Origin: Pithys albifrons albifrons
Lineage: Eukaryota > Chordata > Aves > Passeriformes > Thamnophilidae
Length of the DNA stretch: 64,000 nucleotides
Direction: 5' to 3'
Assembly (NCBI RefSeq): GCF_047495875.1
Contig: NC_092459.1
Span: 37,801,490 to 37,865,489 of the forward strand
The notes under the pieces are model-generated. The model saw nothing but the letters and a program-made list of their open reading frames with translations. It had not been told where the DNA came from and made no database searches. This document shows positions 26,907 through 37,468 of this stretch, piece by piece (the first letter of the stretch is position 1; each line of letters begins with the position of its first letter). The position numbers and the translations under genes were made by a program.

Positions 26907-27683
26907 TGTTGCGGGAAAATGCTGAAATGGACCTCGGAGGATGACAGCGCCGGCAGGCAGCGCAGACCTGACCAGCTGCATATATGACTTTAGTTAGGGG
27001 AGTTCGAAAGTTATGCATTTCCTCTGTATTGGTTTTGGTTCAGAAAGCTTTGTGTATCACCCCCACCCTTCATGCATGGTTGTATCCCCCCCTCCTCTGT
27101 CTTCCCCGGAGGCATTGTTTACCAGTGACTTATCATGCCAATCAGGCATGGACATTGTCTCTCCCTGGTCTGGGCTGACCCTGTCCAGGGGTGTTCCCCC
27201 CACCTTGCACTGCCAACGTGGCAGCAGTCGTAACTTGCTGGGGCTTGCCCCCGCCAGTCCAGGACGAGCCCGGGCTTATCCCCACCGGTCGGCGCCAGGG
27301 TGGCATCATCCTCAAGACCACTCTGCCTCATGAAGCTGGTGTAGCCTGTGGCCGCACAGCCACCACTCCTGTTGGTCTCTGCTCTTGTCCTAACCCCATT
27401 GGTTAGTTCACCCGTCTATCCCCAATCCCTGGTTTTCTATTGGGTCTGGTCCCTCTGTTTTCCTATTAGCTAGTCAGGACCTAAAGTCCTCCCTTCCACT
27501 CAAACCCTTACCCAATCCAGTCCCAGTTACAGTACATTCCCTTCAGAATCTTATAAAAGTCATGTGATTGCATAATAAATAAGTTCTAGCCACACGTCCC
27601 CTGGAGTGAACAGACGCCTCTCTTTCATGCTCCCCGGCTCTGGAGGACTTGTGGGGACTCTCTCCTTCCCTCCAAATGTTGCA
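26907..27683 (+). mobile_element. GC-rich LTR (probably ERVK or ERV1 type), no internal genes
   Basis: A sharply GC- and CpG-rich block starts with 'tgttgcgggaaaatg' in AT-rich surroundings. Its middle (26940-27420) looks like U3. Near the 3' side are a TATA-like 'ttataaaag' (27550-27558) and an AATAAA-type signal in 'cataataaataag' (27571-27583), followed by a GC-rich U5-like segment. That order is U3-R-U5. The 3' limit is uncertain; 'tgttgca' at 27677-27683 is the best candidate. I found no matching target duplication (gataca lies before the 5' end), and no internal retroviral genes follow. The 60-106 codon frames inside are by-products of GC richness. Confidence 0.65.
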
Positions 27684-30600
27684 TAATATGTTCTTTCTTT
27701 TTTTGCTGCCAAATTTACAGTAGTTGAAACATCTACCTTGTCAGAAACCAAATAAAAATTATTGGCCACCTTCTCATGTTTTCATTCGTTTGGTAAGTAT
27801 TCAAATTTACATTAGAAATATCACTTCTCCTTATTTCCCTGTTCTATCCTGATTTGAGATTTTCTACAAGTTGGAGAATTTAGATGGGCTGCATACATTT
27901 TCCCAGTTGAATGACAGGAAGCAGAGTACAGTGAATAGCACTCATCCATTTCATTGTCAATATGTCTGTTTGTCTCAGAATGATTTGAAAATGAAACAGA
28001 ATTTCAAAAGATGAAAAGTTCCACTTTTAATGGGAGGGAGCAAATGTAAAACTTCTGTAATTAGTTAATTCTATGTTCTGTAAACCTGCTCCACTAAAAA
28101 AAAAACAAACAAAAAACCCAAGGAAAATATTTTCTTATTGTTTTTAATTAAAACTTCTAGTTTTATAATTGAACAAACAAAAGAGACTATAATTGTGTCT
28201 ATGTGGAAGCTAAAATGCTGTACCAGGAAATGGCCACTCTCAGCCTGGCTAATTCTCATACTCTTTCCCAGAACATCGATTACTGGACATAACTTGAGAC
28301 AGCTTTCTGAGTAATATACCCTTTTTATTTGACCAGCATAGCAATTATTGCATTCCTATTTATTTTCTGCTAAGAATATGAGATTTTTGCACACACCTAG
28401 AATGCAAGGCTATTTGCTGAAGGAAATTATACTATTGCAAATGCACTTAGGATGATGATAAAGGTATTTTAAGCTGATGATACTTTGCACATATAGCTCT
28501 TGCCAACAGATCAGAAATTAACAGAAAGAAGGAAAGCCAGTTTTTAAACTTCACCCTCACGCAAGTGAGCCATTACTCTCATGAATGGTCACTGAGTTTT
28601 CACTCTTGATACATCAGAGATTTGCTGGTGAAAAGTCATTATTTTGTCATCAGAAGACAGGGACACCAGGTAAACTTAAGCTATAAGCATATCCTCAGTG
28701 TGAGATTCATCATATGCCAATACATGGAAATCCTCATACAATCTTACCTCAGTTCAGAATTATTCTCAGATGGCATTTAGCCACAATGAACATAGTTTGT
28801 TTGACGTACTTGAGCCATTAAGGATCATATTCTAATTCCAGCTGAGTATTTCTGTGAATCTCTAAACATATGGCTTTGTGGTTGTGTTAGAAATTTTCAA
28901 GAAATGTGGAGGTGTGTATTTGAAGTTGGAAGCTGACCCATAACACTGTGTAGTACAGTAAAAAGGGTTCTATTTTTTAATGTAATGGTGCATACAGATG
29001 AACAGTTTTATCTTTTTGTACTGGTTAACTGATTAGAAAATGTGTTTCAGAACCATTTTCTCAGCCAGATATCTGGCTTTTCTCCATTTAGATACTCTCT
29101 TAATGACATTTGATATTTGTGGAACATGATGTAGCACTCATATTTTCATTTTGGAGGGTGGGAGGGTGAGGGGGGAGAAACACAGTTTAGTACTACAAAT
29201 GTATTTTTTTTTCACTAAATACTTCTCAGGAATTGTGATCTTACATGGCTCTGAAAGAGACATTTTGTGCTGGGGTGAAGGTCAAGAGAAGAATGCAGGT
29301 TAGCAGGGGGAAATAAAGAGGGAGAAGATATTTCTGGGTAAGTGGAGGGAGCAGTGCCTGCTAAGCATAAAAGATCTATGGAAATCAAGTTCTGATTGTA
29401 GGATATCTGTGGAAGAATTAGCTCCCATCTTTCCTTTACTCCTCGCAGGAGAAACTCAAGAGCTTTGCTGATAATGGCTTCTGCAGCATTTAACTTAAGT
29501 AACTGTCCCTAGGCTCACTCCTTCTTCAAGCTGACAGCCTCTCAACCTGCTTAGTTCCAACCATGCTGCATTCATGAGGAGACACTCCTGGGGCTTTGTA
29601 ACCTGCTATGTAAGCTCTGTTCCTATTCCTGCTGTTCTCAGGGCCTCACTGCTTCCCTCTGTGTTCCTACATTTCCCTCCAAGCAATGCAGTAGAAAAAG
29701 CTTTTGACTAATTTCGCTAAAGCTATTGAAATAACATACAGAAATGCAAATAAAAGTAGGAAAATCACTTTTGTGATTTGTGAAAGTGGTTCTCCTCCCT
29801 TAAAGAGAGTATGCTATTTTTATTAATAGATTTAGCATATTTTTTCTAGAAACAATGATGATATTCAAATAGAAAAAGAATATTTTTACCTAAATGTACT
29901 GAAAAAAAAAGGAATTTATTAATAAGCAGCCACCCATTGGGTGCTTTAAACTAGCAGTTAGTCCAGTCTCAGAGAAGGTCATCTTACAGTTCCCACAACA
30001 GCTACGTAGCTTCTGCTTTTTCCTGTAAACAGCTTAGTACCCCTTATATTGCTTTGTTATGGCAGAACTTCTTCCTGTGTGCTAAAAAGGACCCTTTTAA
30101 CTTCATGAATCATTCACATTTCAGAGTAATAATTAATGTAAATCAGTTCATAATCTTCTGTGCTTGCACAAAGTCAGAAAGGTATATTTAATTTTTCCTG
30201 TGATCTCTCCAGTTCTGCCCTTGCAGAGCTCAGTCTTACAGCACATCCTGTTCACTTGGACCTTCTTGCTGTTTCACTTGGACCTTCTTGTTGTTTCTTG
30301 GCCTTTAACATTCAAATAATTTCCCCCAAGCTTTCCCCTTTTAGGCTGATTCCTTTACCCTAGGAATGCCCTGTCTTTTGGTTGTAAGCTCACTTAACAT
30401 GCTGATTATAGCTATTGTCTCAAATTTCTTTTTGCCAAGTTGACCTGGACTACTTCAAAACCAGTTCCCATGATTCTCATGCACTGATGCTGCTGTCTGA
30501 AATGCCTCTTACAGCATCATGCAACTCATACTCCTTCTTTCTCCTTGTCCTCCCTCTTGGTTTTCAACATTCTTGCTTAATCTTTCCTGGATGTCCTTTT

Positions 30601-33600
30601 CCTGTTTTTAACTCATTTGTCTTTTGGCTGAATGTCTCTAAGCATTTCTTTATTATTTGTTTCTCTGGACTACTTTCTTCATCAGTCGTTACATTCTTCA
30701 AACATCCTACACATTGCCAGCTTGGGGTTTTTTTTGTGGGGGGGCAGAGGGCAGGGTGATCTCAAGTAATGATAATGTTAAGAAAAGAACTTCCCATTTT
30801 TATTCCAAAGATTTGTAGTTCAAATTTTTGGCTTCTTCTGTGTCATCTGCTGTTCAAGATTGCATAGATTTAATCGTATGGATTTAACTTCAAAATCTAT
30901 GTTCTTCTGCTTTAGCAAGTTTCCTGTTCTTATTGACGTCAACACAATCTCTCTGCAGCTGGTTGCCTACAACAAAAGGACTGTTTGGTCTCCTGTCTCT
31001 CTCTTAACCATGATCCATGCTCGTAAGTTTTGCCAGCCAAACTATCACAATTAAAATATGTGTAAAAAATTCCTCACTTCACAAAACCATACAGTCTAGA
31101 CCTCCATAAAATAAAACAAATACAATAGCTGAAGCAACTATGACTTTTTTTGAAGCAAAGTTCTGGTGTGTGTTGGCTGGAAGTGCTTGCCAGAATAATT
31201 CTAGTGTTACATATTTAAGTCTAATACTTTGTTCTATATTCACTCAGTCATTTCAGGGATTCTTTTTTTTTTTCTACAATTGAACTAGCACTGAAATAAA
31301 AATCAATCTTGGTAGTAATTATTGTGAACCAGATTTACTACATATAGTAGTACATAAAGCTGCACTGTGTTGAGGGTTTGTTAGTTTCATTTATCAGAAG
31401 TAATACAAAACATTCCCTCCACCATGAAAAAAACCCAAACAAAAGCCCCACCACTGTTACTTCTTGAATATTTTCTGAGACTAGAATAAGCAATACCCAG
31501 TGAAAAACTTCTGGTGAAAAGAAAATTCCCAACTATTGCATTATGACATAAAAGTCAGGTTCAGAGAAACTTTCTCAAACTAGAGAAATATCTAAATTCA
31601 GGTAATGCTTCTATATCTGCAAATTCTATTTACAGACTAGACTTCTGATCTTTGAACTAGGTTTTTATACTACTTCATAGGTTTACTTTTGAGGTAAGGT
31701 AGCCTAATGGCTGATGCTTTGCAATGGGAGGCAAGGCCTATGACTATACTAATAAATTAACAGACCCAGGCACTTCAGTGTTATCTTGTGAACATTAGTT
31801 CTGCTTAAAAGCATGACATGAACCTTGGCTCAGTTTCTGCTACACACCAACAAACATTGGTAATGCTTGAGCACTGTTCAGGAAATAGCATGGTCCATAG
31901 ATCTTTCCAAAGAGGTCATATAGACTGGCTGATAAGACAGCTTTGCTGTGACTATGTGCTCTGTTCCATGCCACTCATACTTAGAGACAAGAAATAGACC
32001 TTAGACATTTCATTAACTAACACAGTTGCCACAGAATTTCTAACTTTGATATTCTAGTTTGCCCTCTTAGGTGACTTTGCATGGAACAATTTGCTTGTTT
32101 AACCCTCCTTTTGGTTCCCTAATGCTCTTAAGTAATACCAACACATTGAGACCTCCTGACTGCAATCCAGAGGAAAAAATTAAAACATGGATTAATTTTA
32201 CCTCATAATTTTTGAATCTAGGAAACTTTTTGCTTCATGGTGCCAAAGGAAAAAATTTTTATGCTACTTACTTTAACGTTTTATTTCAAAATTGTATTTA
32301 AAATTCTCTCTTCTCCAGTGTTTTTTTGTTTATTTTAATAGGTGAGAGTTGACAGCTCTGGGTTTAGGTTAGAAATGGAAAAGAGGAGTATTTGATAAAA
32401 AGCCGTGAAGGCAGGGAGATCAGCTTCTGGGTTCCATTATCTGTTTTTGTATTTTTGACATTTTTGTTGTCAGTATTTCCATGACTAAAGAAAAGCTTTT
32501 CACAGGAGTGAAAAAATTTGTGACAATGCTTCCACTGTAATTCACATGTTAAAAATTTTACAGCTTCATACGCTAGTGGTATTTAGGAGAAGAACCTTTC
32601 TCCCAAATAAATGGCAAAATGCTTTGCTTCTGAAGTGAGATCATCTTAAGAACTACACAGCCACTGGGAATTCAAAAGAGTCACAGATGTAGCATTTTGG
32701 TGACGTAAAAGTTCCCTAATTAGAGAAACAAACTTAGATGCATGCACCCAACAGCCTTCCCTTTGCTCTCTTCTGGAGAAGACATATAAAAGAAAATGCC
32801 TAATCTCTATTAACTCATGTGAATCTGTCCATGAAAAAAATGCAAACCCATGCTAAGCCTCATCGGATGACTGAGGCACAAGATTAGAGAGGGAAGAACA
32901 GTATCTTATTAATCAGTATAAAGAATTGCATGGAAAACAACGTGGTATGTACAAATATCCTTTACTGAAAAGGTTCATTAAACTTGATGTATACAAAACC
33001 TGATGTATTCTATACTCATCCTTTAAAAAAAATATAAGTAATTTCATGACTGTCTGAATTTCTGTTAACTAATTATGTCCCAAGAATTATGTAGGTAGAA
33101 CATAAGAATTCCTTAAACTGAAAACTTGAGAGCCCAGGTATGTTTTCAACTGGCCTTTCCAATGGAAGGACACTTCAGGGACATGCTCCATTGTGCCTAA
33201 CTTTGTGTCTCTTTCCAACAACTTTTTACTGAAAAGTCTAGCTGTCAGTTGACTATTGTAATATCAATTACAGTGTCAACTGAGTTTGGTCAAGGACTAG
33301 AGGTCTCAGAGACAGTATGTACAGCCAAAATTAAGAAGCAAAAAGGAGAAAAATCTATGTTGGGGACGGAGCAAAAGGTGGATAAATTCAGGTTTTGAGG
33401 AGAAAAACCCAACTTGACCTGATTTTATTGACTGCTGAAGCAGTAGATGACAACCAGAATGCTACAACTTTCTGACTTATAGTATCTAAGCTTTAAATCT
33501 ACATAATCATACTTGTAGAAATGTAATATCCTTGTACCTTATTCTCACTCTCTCTTTTGTAGTGCACATAGTCTATTAAGAGTTTGTTAACTTACTTAAA

Positions 33601-33852
33601 TTTATCATTTGTATTGAGGCATATTTTAAGGCTCAAACCTTAACTTTAGATTCCATAAAAATACTTTTTTTTCTTTAACCATTAGAGTCTTCCTTTATTT
33701 CTGGACTTATAAATTTTTGTATTCAAATTATTTTTTTTAAAATATGCTTAATGTAAATATGTACAGGAAATTCTAACAATATATATTTTGTTGGTTTTGT
33801 TTTGCTAGTTTTCAGGAAATGGCAAACTGTTCATTTTTAATTCCTGTAAATG
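27684..33852. other. Unique AT-rich DNA with one small duplication
   Basis: No gene was recognised. At 30249-30293 'ttcacttggaccttcttg' occurs twice in tandem within a pyrimidine-rich patch, whose 114-codon frame (30415-30759) is Leu/Phe/Ser-rich and compositional. A G-rich run lies at 29153-29177. Confidence 0.55.
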
Positions 33853-34053
33853 TTTAATCCTAATGTATGTATGGCCAAACTTTGCGAACGAAGATTTGGG
33901 AAGGGCTGTCCCCACGTGGGTGTGCCCTTCCAGCCTGCGCAGTGGATTTTAGGTGAGGCTCAGCGTGCGCAGAACTGGCCCCACCGTTTAAGTCCTGAGG
34001 TTCATCTGCCACGGCCGAGCAAGCTTGGACGGTGCCAGTGAAGTCCTCAGGAC

Positions 34054-34127
34054 TAGAACCTACAGCACCCGGCATTTCCCAGGAGGTCTCCCATCCAAGT
34101 ACTAATCCGGGGCTGACCCTGCTTAGC
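34054..34127 (-). pseudogene. 5S rRNA-derived segment, left arm
   Basis: The complement of this segment is identical to 34174-34247 of the right arm. It covers roughly 5S rRNA positions 51 to 120, including the 'gctaagcagggtc' box-A region and the 'tggatgggagacc' box-C region. The first half of the gene is absent, cut at 'gctaagc' where the spacer begins. It cannot be a functional 5S gene. Confidence 0.8.
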
Positions 34128-34148
34128 ATTTATTAAATGCCTCCCTGA

Positions 34149-34246
34149 CATCCGATCCCGTCAGATCTCAAAAGCTAAGCAGGGTCAGCCCCGGATTAGT
34201 ACTTGGATGGGAGACCTCCTGGGAAATGCCGGGTGCTGTAGGTTCT
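34149..34246 (+). pseudogene. 5S rRNA-derived segment, right arm
   Basis: The sequence follows vertebrate 5S rRNA from about position 27 to the 3' end: 'ccgatcccgtcagatctc', 'gctaagcagggtc', 'tagtacttggatgggagacc' and 'ccgggtgctgtagg'. Changes against the usual 5S lie in the centre (cagccccgga) and at 'gacctcctggg'. The internal Pol III promoter boxes A and C are still recognisable. The first roughly 26 bases are missing and no T-run terminator follows the 3' end, so this is the head of the SINE-like unit and not a working 5S gene. Confidence 0.85.
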
Positions 34247-34425
34247 AGTCCTGAGGACTTCACTGGCACCGTCCAAGCTCGCTCGGCCGTGGCAGATGAA
34301 CCTCAGGACTTAAACGGTGGGGCCAGTTCTGCGCACGCTGAGCCTCACCTAAAATCCACTGCGCAGGCTGGAAGGGCACACCCATGTGGGGACAGCCCTT
34401 CCCAAATCTTCGTTTGCGAAGCTGA

Positions 34426-34426
<1 letters not shown>

Positions 34427-34477
<51 letters not shown>
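34427..34477 (+). repeat. (AC)25 microsatellite, tail of the 5S-derived unit
   Basis: An uninterrupted AC run of 51 bases directly abuts the right copy of the 12-bp target duplication. Its position inside the duplication makes it part of the inserted unit, as a tail or tail-derived expansion. The 75-codon and 107-codon frames over it are poly-CV or poly-TH artefacts. Confidence 0.95.
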
Positions 34478-34478
<1 letters not shown>

Positions 34479-35379
34479 TTAATCCTAATAAGTTATTAAT
34501 ATTGCCACAGAAAAGTATTGTGCTGGAGAAATCTATTGGTTTCTGGTAGCAATAGAAAAATAGAGGGCACATCTAACTCCAGTTATTAGGATATTTCTTT
34601 GTGCAGTAGTAGTGGGAACCTTAAGAAACTTTCATTTCCTCCCCAAGACTTAAATGATTAAGCCTATGTCAATCTGGAAAATGTTTGTCCTATCTTTTTT
34701 TAAAAAGATGGCCAGTAATGGAGACTTAATAATATCATCAGTCAGTCTGTTTTGTTATTAATATCATGAGAATTTTTTTTACACTACTTATCACTTGGCA
34801 TTTTTCTGGCTGCATAACTTCTGGTCCTTTTGACTGAAGGCAGAAGACAAATTTTCCTTTCTTTTTGCAGTGGTCTTTATTTGTATACACACATACATGC
34901 AAGTATTCTAACACTTTTTAAAATAAATATAAGTGTGTATAAATATGCATGTATGCTCCCCTTCTCCCTTCTTCATACACTTCATAAGCCTTCCTCTTGG
35001 CTTAAGATAAGCCAGGTCATTCAATATTTCCTTTCAAAGTAGTCCTGATTTTTAGATTTATGATTGGTTTTGTCTCCTGTCCAATATTTTGCTTGAAATA
35101 AATGCCCAATACTCTGTTCAGTATTCTATTTTGTGTCTTGCCAACTCCAAGCAGGACTGTTTTGTACTTTTACTTGCTCATCATATTCTCATGTGATGTC
35201 TGCATTTTTTTTGAAACAGGTTGATACTTTTGGCACATGTTCAGGTTAGGATCCCATATAACCTTCCATTTTTTATATATAATCTGTTCTGGTTTTATTA
35301 TTAACTATTATTAACTATTACTAACTATTCTATTACTAACAATTTTTTTATTATTCTTTATTTGTGTAGCTGATTACCA

Positions 35380-35560
35380 ATGTCCCATTTGCTGTCTTTT
35401 GAACCTGTTCCTAGAGTTCCTCACTAATTGGTCCTTATTTTTTCCTCTATTTTTCATGAACGTTTTGAATTCTAATCTTGCCCTTCAAAGCGCTATCAGC
35501 TTTAGGTCACCTGAACATATGATAAAATATTGAGGAAATTATTGAAAGGCATTAGGCTGA
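35380..35560 (-). mobile_element. Ancient CR1/L3-like LINE fragment
   Basis: 'Cgttttgaattctaatctt', 'gcccttcaaagcgctatcag' and 'attattgaaaggcattaggc' fit the complement of an old LINE reverse-transcriptase segment that in L3/CR1 copies reads 'ttgaattctaatcctgtcct' followed by 'aaagtgct'. It is very diverged, with no frame left. It may be from the same old wave as 8630-9190. Confidence 0.4.
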
Positions 35561-37448
35561 AGAGAAAACTTGCACAACTTCACTCAATTTATTTTTCTGT
35601 TTCAAAGTGAATTCATAGCTGCTCTTTGAACAGGTTAACCTGGAAATTTTGGTACAAATTTTAATTTAATTCTACATAGTGCATGAGCCCCTGTTTTGCT
35701 AACAAGACTATAACATGGAGAGCACAAAATCAAAATGTCTACTGCTTCTCTCTTGCTATGAAGGAGCTTCTGGCAGCTTTTCAATTTCTTCCAGCACCCT
35801 GTGCCAGTGGTCTCGCACACTTGCATATGTCTCACTTTTCTCAGCAGTCTCTAATCTCTCTTTTCTGTATCCTAGGACATGATCCTTCCTCCCGGCTACT
35901 CAAATCAACTGTCCCAGGTGCCAGTTAATTGTTGATCTTTTCTCATTAAGCACCTCAGCCCACTCAGAGTTATGTCTTGACCATTGCCAGGTTATGGGTG
36001 GGCCAGTGGCAGGAGTCATCCAAAGTGATAGAACAGCAGTGAATTGTACATTGCAAGGCAGAAAATGCTTAATTCCTTGTCCTTCACTTTAAGAAAAGAG
36101 GAAAGATCTTAAAAATGTATGTCTCACAGGCTACATAACATATTAATATAGCCTGAGCAGCATAAGTAAGTTCTCAAGAATATAAGGATACATTAAGAAA
36201 GCATTTTTAAATAATGGTGGATGCAGTAATATTTACCTGACTGTTCATGCACCCTTTAATGAGAAGTAAACTTCCCTGTTTCTGTTCAGCAGATTGAAGT
36301 CTTAGCTTTGAAGCCCAGTGATGGCATGTTGCTATTGGCATTTACTATTTGGACGCTGTTCATGGAATGAGGACAAAAAGTGGAATTTAAACCTCTTTGG
36401 CTTGCAAACTAAGGATTCAAAGTGTGGAAAAGAGCAGGTGAAATTATAAAAAGACATTAGAGAAAAAAAAAGAAGCAGAGCTCTAAAACAGCAATAGACA
36501 GAGGAGTTGCATTTTTTTTTTTCCAGAGAGTAACAAATGTGACAAGAAAACACTTGTACAATTAAATAAAAGTCTGTCTGTGATCACTATGCAGCTCTCT
36601 ACTGACGTCAGTGGGTGTTGTGGCCCCTGCACTGCAGCCAGTACATAGTCCTGAATTTATACCTCCTGCCACAAACAATCATATTTTGACACTACCAAAG
36701 CCAGAAAGCATGTGAAACTTGTAAGCCAGTAAGATAACAGAACCAGAGAAACTGACTTTTTAGTTAAGACGATTTAAAACAGATGACCATTCTCCTTACC
36801 TGCTGCTTTTAGAGACTGTGAGGTCAGCCTAGGTCATGTTCTCAGGCTGCGGCTCCGAGTGTTTTTTGACTGAAGCTGAAATTCTCGCATGGACATTTAA
36901 CTCCAGAAGGGGGAGCTTCAGCAGGCATAATTACAGTAAAGTCAACTTGCAATGAAATATTTAAATAGAAGTTTTCTTATAAATAGATTTGATACTTTTG
37001 GTCAAAGTGACAGCAGAATTTTGCAACAGAATACCCATGATCAGAACAGGGGTAAATGCTCTAACTTTTTTTTTCTTTTTTTTTTTCACAAAGCTCTATT
37101 GCTATTAATTATTATTTTTCTTCAAATAAAAAGCAATGACTAATAAACGTAACATTAAATCTTATTGAAAACAAATACCTTTAAAGTTAGGCACACTTTT
37201 ATGTAAATTATATCTAAAACTGTAACTTCTTACTTTGCTCTAATCGCTTTCAGTGTGTCATCTGAAAACAAAGAACAAACTGACTGCTTTCCATTCATGC
37301 TAGGTAAGGAAAAATACACACCTTTTTGTTTATAGATAGCTTAAATAATGAATAGGAACTACAAGTTTAGATAGCTGCTAGGACATTTTATTAATTTGAG
37401 TTTCTTGGTAGGCCAGTATAAATGCACGGTTGTTAGGAATAAGCTTAC

Positions 37449-37468
37449 AATACACCTGCAGGTGTATT
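37449..37468. repeat. 20-bp perfect palindrome with back-to-back E-boxes
   Basis: aatacacctgcaggtgtatt is its own reverse complement. Its centre holds CACCTG and CAGGTG, the two orientations of the E2-box bound by ZEB and SNAI factors in general. Whether it is functional cannot be judged here. Confidence 0.7.

Larger units (their letters stand above)
33853..34489. mobile_element. Head-to-head inverted dimer of a 5S rRNA-derived SINE-like element, with target duplication
   Basis: Two 247-bp arms (33881-34127 and 34174-34420) are exact inverted complements except for four substitutions and have no gaps. They are separated by a 46-bp spacer. Each arm begins at the centre with 5S rRNA-like sequence and continues outward through a CpG-rich body of unknown origin. 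The right arm then runs into gctgag and (AC)25 (34427-34477); the left ends near 'gtatgtatggccaaac'. The whole is bracketed by the direct repeat tttaatcctaat (33853-33864 and 34478-34489), as expected for target-primed retroposition. The left 5S part is shorter than the right at the central side. A 5S head, a body and a microsatellite tail are the layout of 5S-derived (SINE3-class) SINEs; the inverted doubling is not. An assembly artefact is conceivable, but the non-identical arms argue against it. Confidence 0.75.

Noticed and set aside
27013..27333. 106-codon plus-strand frame
   Set aside because: It lies within the GC-rich LTR U3. GC richness lowers stop frequency, and overlapping frames occur on both strands.
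34149..34246. Functional 5S rRNA gene
   Set aside because: The first roughly 26 bases are missing, there are substitutions in the central loop region, and no T-run terminator follows.
33865..34477. Explaining the inverted repeat as simple twin priming
   Set aside because: Twin priming inverts one part of an element relative to the rest; here the same 247 bp is present twice with no gaps.
34226..34572. Frames of 72-107 codons across the 5S-derived unit and AC run
   Set aside because: They arise from the CpG-rich SINE body and the AC repeat. The same peptide appears from both arms of the inverted repeat, so it is not a gene pair.
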